From assembly GCA_022508745.1 (NCBI GenBank), contig JAFLUP010000007.1, positions 1-49,563 of the forward strand: a DNA stretch of 49,563 nucleotides, given 5' to 3'. Of the stretch, positions 7,892 through 16,166 are shown piece by piece; the first letter of the stretch is position 1; every line of letters begins with the position of its first letter. The translations under genes and the position numbers were made by a program. The DNA comes from Oscillospiraceae bacterium. Its GTDB lineage: Bacteria; Bacillota; Clostridia; Oscillospirales; CAG-382. The notes under the pieces were generated by a model. It was not told the origin of the DNA and did no database searches. It was given only the letters and a program-made list of their open reading frames with translations.

Positions 7892-9202
7892 TTGAGCAAA
7901 AAGAAAGAAAAAAACTGTCAGGTAAACTGCCGGCTCGGTCAAGTGGGCGGTCAGGCGGTGATGGAAGGCGTGATGATGCGCAGCCCGAAAGAGACAGCCA
8001 TCGCCGTTCGCCGCACGGATGACGGGGAAATCGTCGTCCGCTCCAAGCCCACCAAAACCGTCCGGGATCGTCATAAAATATTAAATCTACCGCTGATCCG
8101 CGGCGTTGTCAATCTGGTGGAGATGTTCATTCTCTCCTTTTCTACGCTGACCGCCTCCACCGAGATGATGGGTCTTGAAGAGGAATTGAAGAGCGATAAG
8201 CCCTCCAAGGCAGGCAAAGAGAAGGACGGAAAGGGCATCCTTGCCGTCATTTCCGCCATCTCCGTGGTGCTGGGGATTGCGCTGGCGGTGGGGCTGTTCA
8301 TCGTCCTGCCCGCTTTCCTGACCAACTTACTGTTCCCGAACAGCAGCGGGATCCGCGGCACGTGGGAGGTCACGGTGGAAGAACACACCGTACAGTACCA
8401 ATTTGACAAAAATACGATGACTCTTTATTATGACGGTGAGAAGACAGGCGAAACCTCATACGAATATCATGACGGAACCATCTACTATGACCTCGCCGTT
8501 ATGGGGGAAGGTGTAGAACAGAAAGCGGAGGTAAATGGCAATACGCTGACCCTCGTCAACGGTTCCGAAACGGTGGAGCTCACCCGCGTGGAGGACTTCT
8601 GGACGAACCGGCTGAAATGCCTTGTGGAAGGGCTGGTCAAGATCGCCATCTTCATCGCGTATCTGTACCTGACCTCGCTGATGAAGGAGATCCGCCGGAT
8701 GTACCAATACCACGGCGCGGAGCATAAGAGCATCTTCTGCTACGAGGCAGGTCTTGAGCTGACGGTGGAGAATGTGAAGAAGCAGAAGCGGTTCCACCCT
8801 CGCTGCGGAACCTCCTTCATGTTCGTCATGGTGTTCCTTTCCATCTTCATTTCCATCGTGTTCATCCCGAACGTCTGGGGCTGGTGGCGGATTCTGCTCA
8901 AGGTCGCCCTGCTGCCGATCTGCGTCGGCTTGGGATATGAGTTTATCCGCTACGCCGGCAAGCACGACAACGCGCTGGTGAGAGCGCTTTCCGCTCCCGG
9001 ACTCTGGATGCAGCGGATCACCACCCGGGAACCGGACGATTCCATGATGGAGGTTGCCATCGTTTCCATCAAATCCGCACTGCGGGAAGAGTTCCCGGAG
9101 TTTGAAGTTCCTTACGAGGAGGACTATCTGAAACGCAAGGAAGAAAGCAAGCAGGAGGAAAATAAGGATGCTTCTGAAGGAGTACAGGACCAGACTTCGT
9201 GA
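7892..9202 (+). CDS. DUF1385 (YqhQ-like) membrane protein with inserted beta domain
   Basis: 436 residues. DUF1385 hallmarks: VGGQAVMEGVMMRSP near the N-terminus, LIRGVVNLVEM, MYQYHGAEHKSIFCYE and FHPRCGTSFMFVM. The His and Cys of YHGAEHK and PRCGTS are the conserved putative metal ligands. Membrane helices lie at about 115-140 and 220-240, then two more near 290-335. Between the first two helices sits an extra segment of about 70 residues (GIRGTWEVTVEEHTVQYQF to TLTLVNGSETVELTRV), which looks like a small lipocalin-like/DUF5640-type sheet and is absent from the roughly 320-residue Bacillus YqhQ. The start is TTG 7892, 5 bases after GGAAGGTG; the ATG at 7877 has no such site. The stop overlaps prmC by 35 bases, a conserved pairing in Firmicutes. 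Confidence 0.9.
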   Translation: MSKKKEKNCQVNCRLGQVGGQAVMEGVMMRSPKETAIAVRRTDDGEIVVRSKPTKTVRDRHKILNLPLIRGVVNLVEMFILSFSTLTASTEMMGLEEELKSDKPSKAGKEKDGKGILAVISAISVVLGIALAVGLFIVLPAFLTNLLFPNSSGIRGTWEVTVEEHTVQYQFDKNTMTLYYDGEKTGETSYEYHDGTIYYDLAVMGEGVEQKAEVNGNTLTLVNGSETVELTRVEDFWTNRLKCLVEGLVKIAIFIAYLYLTSLMKEIRRMYQYHGAEHKSIFCYEAGLELTVENVKKQKRFHPRCGTSFMFVMVFLSIFISIVFIPNVWGWWRILLKVALLPICVGLGYEFIRYAGKHDNALVRALSAPGLWMQRITTREPDDSMMEVAIVSIKSALREEFPEFEVPYEEDYLKRKEESKQEENKDASEGVQDQTS

Positions 9203-10016
9203 CATCTTATGCGAAATGAATCCGGAGGAAGGGGACGTCATCGCGGATTATCTGCTTTGTGCCGCACTGGAAACGGATCGCGGCAGGCTGCTCACGCTGC
9301 CGGACGAGGAAGTTTCGGAGGAAACAGAAGAATTCTGCGGCAGAGCGATCTATGAGCTTTCCATGGGCAAGCCGCTGCAATACGTCCTGGGTTCCTGCAG
9401 CTTTTACGGGCAGGAGATCGCCGTGGGGAAGGGGTGCTTCATCCCCCGCAGCGATACGGAACTGTGCGTGGAGACGGCGCTCAAGCTATTGAAGCCCGGC
9501 GACCGCTTTGCCGATCTTTGCAGCGGAAGCGGCTGTATTGCCAAAGCCATCGCCGCGAATCGTCCGGACTGCTCCGGTTACGCGCTGGAGCTTTCCCGAG
9601 AGGCGCTGCAATACACCCTGTTCAATCTGCAAGAACAGAAGAACGTGCAGGTGCTTCGCTTCGACGTACTGGACGATGAGGAATACGCTGCGCTCTCCAT
9701 TCAGGCGGGGAGCCCCTTCGACCTGCTGATCTCCAATCCGCCGTACATCCCCACGCAGGAGATCGAGCTGCTTTCCACGGAGGTTCGCTATGAACCGGAG
9801 ACCGCACTGGACGGCGGGGAGGACGGACTTCGCTACTACCGTGCCATCATCGCCTATGCGCCGCTGATTTTGAAGCCGGAGGGATATCTGGTGTTCGAGA
9901 TCGGGTACGATCAGGCGGAGGCTGTGTCCGAACTGATGGAGAAAGCCGGCTACAACGTCGCGGTGTTGAAGGACTATTCCAAAAATGATCGCGTCGTTTT
10001 CGGAAAAAAAGGTTGA
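9168..10016 (+). CDS. prmC: PrmC, peptide chain release factor N5-glutamine methyltransferase
   Basis: 282-residue class I SAM methyltransferase that methylates the Gln of the GGQ motif in release factors RF1/RF2. Seen: the N-terminal helical domain with GKPLQYVLGSCSFYG, FIPRSDTE (the usual IPRPDTE with Ser for Pro), SAM-binding DLCSGSGC near 117-123, and the catalytic NPPY at 190-193, followed by the family stretch VRYEPETALDGGEDGLRYYR. The start at 9168 has AGGAGG 8 bases upstream and overlaps the DUF1385 gene. The release factor gene prfA, often next to prmC in Firmicutes, does not follow here. Confidence 0.95.
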   Translation: MLLKEYRTRLRDILCEMNPEEGDVIADYLLCAALETDRGRLLTLPDEEVSEETEEFCGRAIYELSMGKPLQYVLGSCSFYGQEIAVGKGCFIPRSDTELCVETALKLLKPGDRFADLCSGSGCIAKAIAANRPDCSGYALELSREALQYTLFNLQEQKNVQVLRFDVLDDEEYAALSIQAGSPFDLLISNPPYIPTQEIELLSTEVRYEPETALDGGEDGLRYYRAIIAYAPLILKPEGYLVFEIGYDQAEAVSELMEKAGYNVAVLKDYSKNDRVVFGKKG

Positions 10017-10041
10017 CAAGTTGAAAAATCTGTACTATTAT
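10013..10041 (+). promoter_or_regulatory. Sigma-A promoter before the SpoU methyltransferase gene
   Basis: Perfect TTGACA (10013-10018) and TATTAT (10036-10041) are spaced by 17 bases. The -35 overlaps the prmC stop. Confidence 0.7.
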
Positions 10042-10111
10042 TGTATATGGGAATAACTGGTACAGATTTTTTCATGCTGTCAGAAACGGAAAAGCGAGGG
10101 AAAACAAGCGA

Positions 10112-10909
10112 GTGATGAAACGCATCGAATCCCGGAACAACCCGATCGTTGTGCAGACAGGAAAGCTCTCTTCCCGCAAACATCGCGAGGAAACGCGCTC
10201 GTTTTTCTTTGAGGGCGCCCATCTGCTGGAGGAATATCTGCGCTTCGGACAGGAGCCAAAAACGGTATTCGTCCGGGACGGTGCGGAGGAGACTTACGCG
10301 TCCCTGCTGCGGCAGGTGCCGGAGGAGGCGCTGATCTCCGTGCCGGAACACGTGTTTTCCAAACTTTCCACGGAACAGGCTCCGCAAGGGATCCTGACTA
10401 TTTCTCCGTATCTTTCCTGTGTTCGCCGGGTTTCTTCCGCAGAGGAGACGCCCGGGCGTGTCCTGTTTCTCGCCTCTGTGCGGGATACGGGAAACGTGGG
10501 CACGGTGATCCGCACCGCCGCTTCCCTCGGCTGGACGGTGGTTCTTTCGCCGGATTGTGCGGACCCGTATGCGGCAAAGACAGTGCGTGCCTCCATGGGG
10601 GCACTGTTTTCCGGCGTTGTCTGTGTTTGTGAGGATTCGCTTGCTTATATCCGCTCCTTTTCCTCGTCGGAACGTCGGGTGTTTGCCGCGTCCCTCGGGG
10701 AGCGGGAACGGACACTGGGAAGATTCCCTCTGCGGGGGGATGATTGCTTCGTGATCGGCAACGAGGGGCAGGGGATCGATCCTGCGCTGCTTGCCGCCTG
10801 CGGGGAAGCGGTCATCATCCCGATGACAGGAAAGACGGAAAGCCTGAACGCTGCGGTCGCTGCGGCAATCATCATGTGGGAGGGTGTGCGAACGGATGGA
10901 ACCGAATGA
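10112..10909 (+). CDS. TrmH/SpoU-family RNA 2'-O-methyltransferase
   Basis: 265 residues. An N-terminal substrate-binding domain starts with the family pattern MKRIESRNNPIVVQTGKLSSRKHRE and FFFEGAHLLEE. The C-terminal SPOUT knot has its three motifs in order: RDTGNVGTVIRTAASLGW, then VIGNEGQGI, then IPMTGKTESLNAAVAAAI. These enzymes methylate ribose in tRNA or 23S rRNA (RlmB/TsnR type); which nucleotide is not predictable. The start may be GTG 10112 or ATG 10115, as GAGGG lies 11-14 bases upstream. It has its own promoter and its end overlaps dprA by 14 bases. Confidence 0.92.
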   Translation: MMKRIESRNNPIVVQTGKLSSRKHREETRSFFFEGAHLLEEYLRFGQEPKTVFVRDGAEETYASLLRQVPEEALISVPEHVFSKLSTEQAPQGILTISPYLSCVRRVSSAEETPGRVLFLASVRDTGNVGTVIRTAASLGWTVVLSPDCADPYAAKTVRASMGALFSGVVCVCEDSLAYIRSFSSSERRVFAASLGERERTLGRFPLRGDDCFVIGNEGQGIDPALLAACGEAVIIPMTGKTESLNAAVAAAIIMWEGVRTDGTE

Positions 10910-12152
10910 GCAACTCTACGCTTTCTGGCTGCAGCTTGCCTGCGGGATCGCCAATCATGTCTACCTGCATTTGTTTACGCACTTTTCTTCCTTCCGGGAA
11001 ATTTACGAATGTGAGGATTTCTCGTTCCTGAATGGGAAATATAGGTGTGTGACCGCCCTGCGCGACAAAAATCTGGATCAGGCGTACGAATTGCAGAAGC
11101 GCTGCAAGAGTATGCAGCTGCACGTGATCCCGTATTACGACGAACGTTATCCCAAAGGGCTGCGGCTGATCTACGCGCCGCCCGCTATCCTGTATGGGAT
11201 CGGGCAACTGCATGACTTAAACGAAATGGTAGGCGTCGCTGTCGTCGGCACCCGCCGTCCCACGGAGTACGGGATGCAGATCGCGGAGGATTTCGCATTT
11301 TACATGACGCTTTGCGGCGCTTCCATCGTCAGCGGCCTTGCAATCGGCATTGACGTCAGCGCCCATCGCGGTGCGATCAAGGCGGATGGGTACACGGTGG
11401 CGGTCCTCGGTACGCCCATCGACGAGATCTATCCGAAGGAAAACACCCGGGCTTTCCACACACTGTATCAGCGTGGTCTGGTTTTGAGCGAAATGTATCC
11501 CGGCTGCCCCCGTTCCCGCATGGATTTTCCCCATCGGAACCGGCTCATCAGCGGAATCTCCCAGGCGGTGCTGATCGCGGAAGCGCCCGAAGGCAGCGGC
11601 GCACTCATCACGGCGAAGGACGCCATCACGCAGGTGCGCCCGTTGTATGCCATCCCCGGCGCTCTCGGTGATGCGCATGCCGGAACCAATCAACTCATCA
11701 AAAAAGGCGTCCGCGTCGCAACAGAAGCGAGGGACATCCTCAACGATCTGTCGCTTTCTTTCCCGACGAAAATCCACCCGGAATATCTGTTTTCCACGCC
11801 CCGCATCTACGCTTACGGGAATCAGTCGCCGGTCAGGAAGATGACGAACGACCCTCTGTTTGACGATTCCCCGTACCCGGAACCCGTTTTCGAGTCCCCT
11901 GAACCTGAACCCGCATCTGCGCCTGCGCCGAAGCAGAAGAGCCCTGAAACGGAGACGCCCCAACAGGAGTCTTTCGCCGGAACCAACGCGGAAAAGATTC
12001 TGCATGCCCTGCGGGAGCGCCCGCTGACGGCAGACGAACTGACCGCGGAGACCGGTATCGGTGTCGCCGACCTGCTGGCAGAACTGACCATATTAGAGAT
12101 TGAAGGCAGCGTAAAATCCGCTGCCGGCAACCGCTTTACCCGCACCAAATAA
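10896..12152 (+). CDS. dprA: DprA/Smf, DNA-processing protein
   Basis: 418 residues. The Rossmann-like DprA core is clear: YPKGLRLIYAPPAILYGIG, VAVVGTRRPTEYGMQ, IVSGLAIGIDVSAHRGA, VAVLGTPIDEIYPKEN, FPHRNRLISGIS, and the GSGALITAKDA stretch. DprA binds incoming single-stranded DNA and loads RecA during transformation. The C-terminus (from about 365) is a winged-helix DML1-like domain after an acidic/proline linker (PEPVFESPEPEPASAPAP). ATG 10896 is chosen because GGGAGGG lies upstream; a GTG at 10884 overlaps that site. The dprA-topA order is typical of Firmicutes. No other competence gene is present in the window. Confidence 0.95.
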   Translation: MEPNEQLYAFWLQLACGIANHVYLHLFTHFSSFREIYECEDFSFLNGKYRCVTALRDKNLDQAYELQKRCKSMQLHVIPYYDERYPKGLRLIYAPPAILYGIGQLHDLNEMVGVAVVGTRRPTEYGMQIAEDFAFYMTLCGASIVSGLAIGIDVSAHRGAIKADGYTVAVLGTPIDEIYPKENTRAFHTLYQRGLVLSEMYPGCPRSRMDFPHRNRLISGISQAVLIAEAPEGSGALITAKDAITQVRPLYAIPGALGDAHAGTNQLIKKGVRVATEARDILNDLSLSFPTKIHPEYLFSTPRIYAYGNQSPVRKMTNDPLFDDSPYPEPVFESPEPEPASAPAPKQKSPETETPQQESFAGTNAEKILHALRERPLTADELTAETGIGVADLLAELTILEIEGSVKSAAGNRFTRTK

Positions 12153-12175
12153 GTGGAGGAGAAACACCCGTTATT

Positions 12176-14395
12176 ATGAACACACTGGTAATCGTAGAGT
12201 CCCCGTCGAAGGCCAATACCATCAAGAGCTTTCTCGGGAAAGGATATAAAGTCAAGGCGTCGAAGGGCCATGTGCGCGATCTGCCCAAAAGCAAGCTGGG
12301 CATCGACGTGGAGCACGATTTTGAGCCGCAGTATATCAATATCCGCGGCAAGGGAGAGCTGATCAACGAGCTGCGAAAGGAAGCCAAAGCGGCGGACCGC
12401 GTCCTGCTGGCTGCCGACCCTGATCGGGAAGGGGAAGCCATCAGCTGGCACCTGGCTGCGGTTCTGAATCTGGAACCGGAAAAGGTCAAGCGCATCACCT
12501 TCAACGAGATCACCAAATCTGTGGTGAAGGAAGCCATCAAATCTCCCCGTGAGATTGATATGAATATGGTCAACTCCCAGCAGACGCGCCGCATCATGGA
12601 CCGTCTGGTGGGCTACCAGATCAGCCCGTTCCTCTGGAAGAAGGTCAAAAACGGGCTTTCTGCCGGGCGTGTGCAATCGGTAGCGACCCGTATCATCGTC
12701 GAGCGGGAAGAGGAGATCCGCGCGTTCGTTCCGGAGGAGTATTGGCTCCTCACCGCGCAGCTGCAAACGGAGAGCGGAGAGACCTTCCTTGTGAAGTATT
12801 ACGGAAACGCAGAAGGCAAACAGGATCTTCATACCGAAGACGAGGTAAAGAAGGTTTTGGCCTCCATGACGGAGGATTTTCTGGTGCAAAGCGTCCGAAA
12901 AGCGGTCCGTCACCGCAAGCCGCAGCCTCCTTTCGTCACCTCGACCCTCCAGCAGGAGGCGAACCGTCGCCTGGGCTTCCAGTCCTCCCGCACCATGATG
13001 ATCGCTCAGGAGCTGTACGAAGGCGTTAACATCGGGGAGAAGGGAACTCACGGTCTGATCACCTATATGCGTACCGACTCTCTGCGTGTTTCCGAGGAGG
13101 CACGCGCCGTCGCGAAGGACGTCATCCTTTCCAAATTCGGGGATGCGTATTATCCTTCCACGCCCAACCTTTATAAAATACGCAAGAACGCGCAGGACGC
13201 CCACGAGGCGATCCGTCCCTCCGATCCGTCCCTTTTGCCGGAGGATGTGAAGGGAAAGCTGTCCCCCGATCAGTATAAGCTGTACAAACTGATCTGGGAG
13301 CGCTTTATGGCCAGCCAGATGAAGGCGGCGGCGTTTGATACGGTTTCCGCAGATCTTCTTTCCGGCGGCGCTGTGTTCCGCGCCACCGGCAACACTGTCC
13401 GCTTCCGGGGCTACCGTGCGCTTTACGATGACGTGGAAGAGGAGGAGACGGAGGATCATCTGCCGGAACTGAACGAAGGGGATACACTGCACTCCCTTTC
13501 CGTTACGCCCGAGCAGAGGTTCACCCAGCCCCCCGCCCGCTACACCGAAGGCTCTCTCATCAAGATGCTGGAGGACAAGGGCATTGGGCGTCCCTCCACC
13601 TATACCGCCACCATCACCACCATCGTTTCCCGCGGGTATGTCCGCCGCGACGGAAAGGCGTTGGTCCCCACCGATCTCGGGTTTGTGACCACGGATCTGA
13701 TGAAAAAGGTGTTTTCCAATATCGTCAACTACAATTTCACCGCGGAAATGGAGCAGGATCTGGACCGCATCGAACGCGGAAGTGAGGATCACCTTGCTGT
13801 CCTGCAAAAATTCTATGCGGATTTCGAAACCCAGCTCAAGCACGCCTCGGAGGCACTTGACGGGGAGAAGATCGCTCTGCCCCGTGTGGAACTGGACATG
13901 GTGTGCGAAAAGTGCGGCGCAAAGATGATCGAACGGGAGGGGCGTTACGGCAAATTTGCCGCCTGCCCAAACTATCCCAAGTGCCGGAACACCAAGCGTA
14001 TCACCGACCCGTCTGAGGAAGCCGTGGCAGCGGAAAAGCAGCCGGAGATTGTCGCCGACCTGCCCTGTCCCGTCTGTGGCGGGGAAATGGTCGCCCGCCG
14101 GGGAGCGTACGGCAGCTTCTTTGCCTGCCGCAACTATCCCACCTGCAAAGGCTCTATGCCGTTCTATCGCGACAGCGGCGTTTCCTGCCCGCAGTGCGGC
14201 AAACGTCTGATCGCAAGGCAGACCCGCAAGCATAAGACCTATTATTGCTGTGAAACGTATCCCGCCTGCGATTTTTCCTCCTGGGATCTTCCCACTGGAG
14301 AGAAGTGTCCGCAGTGCGGCAAGCCGCTGTTCCGTAAGAAGGGAAAAGGGACGGTCTATTGTAAGGCCGAATGTGGCTGGCAGGACGGAAAATAA
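12176..14395 (+). CDS. topA: TopA, DNA topoisomerase I
   Basis: 739-residue type IA topoisomerase, which relaxes negative supercoils. The N-terminal Toprim domain has VIVESPSKANTI and the metal-binding ADPDREGEA (80-88). The catalytic Tyr is residue 297 in GLITYMRTDS, followed by QDAHEAIRPSD. The C-terminal third carries four Cys4 zinc ribbons: CEKCG with CPNYPKC, CPVCG with CRNYPTC, CPQCG with CCETYPAC, and CPQCG with YCKAEC; the third and fourth vary in the second pair. Starts at ATG 12176, 23 bases behind dprA, with GTGGAGGAG upstream. Confidence 0.97.
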   Translation: MNTLVIVESPSKANTIKSFLGKGYKVKASKGHVRDLPKSKLGIDVEHDFEPQYINIRGKGELINELRKEAKAADRVLLAADPDREGEAISWHLAAVLNLEPEKVKRITFNEITKSVVKEAIKSPREIDMNMVNSQQTRRIMDRLVGYQISPFLWKKVKNGLSAGRVQSVATRIIVEREEEIRAFVPEEYWLLTAQLQTESGETFLVKYYGNAEGKQDLHTEDEVKKVLASMTEDFLVQSVRKAVRHRKPQPPFVTSTLQQEANRRLGFQSSRTMMIAQELYEGVNIGEKGTHGLITYMRTDSLRVSEEARAVAKDVILSKFGDAYYPSTPNLYKIRKNAQDAHEAIRPSDPSLLPEDVKGKLSPDQYKLYKLIWERFMASQMKAAAFDTVSADLLSGGAVFRATGNTVRFRGYRALYDDVEEEETEDHLPELNEGDTLHSLSVTPEQRFTQPPARYTEGSLIKMLEDKGIGRPSTYTATITTIVSRGYVRRDGKALVPTDLGFVTTDLMKKVFSNIVNYNFTAEMEQDLDRIERGSEDHLAVLQKFYADFETQLKHASEALDGEKIALPRVELDMVCEKCGAKMIEREGRYGKFAACPNYPKCRNTKRITDPSEEAVAAEKQPEIVADLPCPVCGGEMVARRGAYGSFFACRNYPTCKGSMPFYRDSGVSCPQCGKRLIARQTRKHKTYYCCETYPACDFSSWDLPTGEKCPQCGKPLFRKKGKGTVYCKAECGWQDGK

Positions 14396-14410
14396 GTATC
14401 GCGAAAGGGT

Positions 14411-15136
14411 ATGACTGTGAACGAGACGGTTTTATCAGATGATCTTTTACAAGAGCGAATCGGTTATCGCTTCCGGGATAACACATTGCTTTCGGAGGCG
14501 CTGACCCACTCTTCCTACTGCAACGAAAATAAACAGTGGAAGCTGCCCTGCAACGAGCGGCTGGAATTTCTGGGAGACTCCATCCTTTCCGTCATCACAG
14601 CGGAGTTCCTGTTTTCCGCCTTCCGGCGGGAGGACGAGGGCTTCCTGACGAGGACCCGTGCCGCATTGGTCTGCGAATCCACGCTGGCTGTTCTGGCGGC
14701 GGAAATCGGGCTCGGGGACTTCATGTATTTCGGGCACGGCGAGCAACATTCCGGCGGCGGAAAGATGCGCAAGAGCATCATTGCGGACGCGTTCGAAGCG
14801 CTTCTTGCAGCCATGTATCTGGACAGCGACATGGAAACGGTTCGGAACTTCCTGCTGCCCCGTTTGCAGCGTATGCTGGAGACCGTTTCTCGCCGGGGGA
14901 CGGAGGATTATAAATCCATGCTGCAGCGGATCGTCCAGCAGACGCCGGAGGAGCATCTCCGCTACGAGGAGCAGGGAGAGGAAGGACCTCCCCACGATCG
15001 CATCTTTCATTTTGCCGTTTATCTCAACTCCAATCTGCTGGGCACCGGTAGCGGACGCACCAAGCGGGAAGCAGAACAGGAGGCTGCAAAGCATGCGCTG
15101 ATCCTGCTGGGAGAACTGGATGAAACGGCATCGTAA
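14411..15136 (+). CDS. rnc: Ribonuclease III
   Basis: 241-residue double-stranded-RNA endonuclease for rRNA precursor and mRNA processing. The signature NERLEFLGDS lies at 48-57; the second set of catalytic acidic residues is in ADAFEALLAAMYLD. The C-terminal dsRNA-binding domain (about 168-236) ends with GSGRTKREAEQEAAKHAL. The start follows AAAGGGT and lies 15 bases behind topA. Its end overlaps the next gene by 17 bases. The order rnc, radical SAM, smc, ftsY is common in Clostridia. Confidence 0.96.
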   Translation: MTVNETVLSDDLLQERIGYRFRDNTLLSEALTHSSYCNENKQWKLPCNERLEFLGDSILSVITAEFLFSAFRREDEGFLTRTRAALVCESTLAVLAAEIGLGDFMYFGHGEQHSGGGKMRKSIIADAFEALLAAMYLDSDMETVRNFLLPRLQRMLETVSRRGTEDYKSMLQRIVQQTPEEHLRYEEQGEEGPPHDRIFHFAVYLNSNLLGTGSGRTKREAEQEAAKHALILLGELDETAS

Positions 15137-16127
15137 CCTTCCGTTTTTTGTCCCTTTTGCCGGCTGTACCTTCCGTTGCGCGTTCTGCTCTCAAGAAAAG
15201 ATCACCGGCAGGAAGGATCCGTCGCCGGAGGATGAGCTCGCCGCATTTGACCGTATGATGGAAACTTGCGGCGATATTTCCGACAGCGAAAACCAGATCG
15301 CCTTTTTCGGCGGCAGCTTTACCAACCTCCCCCGCGAGCGTATGCTGCGGCTTCTGCGGCGGGCGAAGGATTGGATGGACCGCGGGTTTGCGGGGAGCAT
15401 CCGGATCTCCACCCGTCCGGATTGCATCGACCGCGAGGTGCTTACGCTCCTGCGGGAATACGGTGTGACGGATGTAGAACTTGGGGTTCAAAGCATGGAT
15501 GACGGCGTTCTGCTCGCCTCCGGGCGCGGACATACCGCCAACGATACCCGCGCCGCCGCCGCGCTGCTGCGGGAGGAGGGATTCCGATTCGCAGGGCAGA
15601 TGATGATCGGGCTGCCGGGATCCACGGCGGAAGCGGAAGTACAGACCGCCAAAGAGATCTGCGACCTCGGCGCATCGGAAGCGAGGATCTACCCAACCGT
15701 TGTTTTTGCGGATACGCCCTTGTATGTGCAAGCGCTTGCGGGGCGCTATACGCCGTTGGACAACCTGACGGCGGCAAAGCGGATCGTCCCTTGCATGGAA
15801 GTCTTTCTGGAGCGTGGCGTGCGCCTGCTGAAAATCGGGCTGCAATCCTCCGATTCCCTTGCCGAAGCGCCCTTCGGGCCGCGGGACGGCTCCATCGGCG
15901 AACTGGCGGCGGGCATGCTGTACGCCCGGCGTATCGCCGATGCCGTAGGCGAAACAGCGAGAGGCAGATCCCTCACCGTCACAGTCTCCCCACGGGAGCT
16001 TTCCAAACTGACCGGGCACGGCGGCGCTGCGCTGGACGCCATTTGCGCAGCGGTTTCTCCCGCCTCCGTCAAGATACAAACGGACGAATCCGTTCCGCCG
16101 TACCTGCCTGTGTGCAGCGTCGGCTGA
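15120..16127 (+). CDS. Elp3-like radical SAM protein
   Basis: 335 residues. The 4Fe-4S site CxxxCxxC is C16, C20, C23 in GCTFRCAFC. Other marks are AFFGGSFTNLP, SIRISTRPDCIDREVL and VELGVQSMDD, which place it in the Elp3/MiaA-like radical SAM group (TIGR01212/HemN-related families). The C-terminal acetyltransferase domain of true Elp3 is absent. The reaction is not known for this rnc-smc-linked family; RNA modification is a guess from context. It overlaps rnc and precedes smc by 39 bases. Confidence 0.88.
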   Translation: MKRHRNLPFFVPFAGCTFRCAFCSQEKITGRKDPSPEDELAAFDRMMETCGDISDSENQIAFFGGSFTNLPRERMLRLLRRAKDWMDRGFAGSIRISTRPDCIDREVLTLLREYGVTDVELGVQSMDDGVLLASGRGHTANDTRAAAALLREEGFRFAGQMMIGLPGSTAEAEVQTAKEICDLGASEARIYPTVVFADTPLYVQALAGRYTPLDNLTAAKRIVPCMEVFLERGVRLLKIGLQSSDSLAEAPFGPRDGSIGELAAGMLYARRIADAVGETARGRSLTVTVSPRELSKLTGHGGAALDAICAAVSPASVKIQTDESVPPYLPVCSVG

Positions 16128-16166
16128 CGTCTTCTATATAAAATCACACGCGAAAAGGAAACACAA

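Noticed and set aside
11822-14233. Minus-strand open frame of 803 codons opposite topA and dprA
   Set aside because: It is antisense to two clear genes with full domain sets. Its own translation has no family signature, and long antisense frames are common in G+C-rich DNA.
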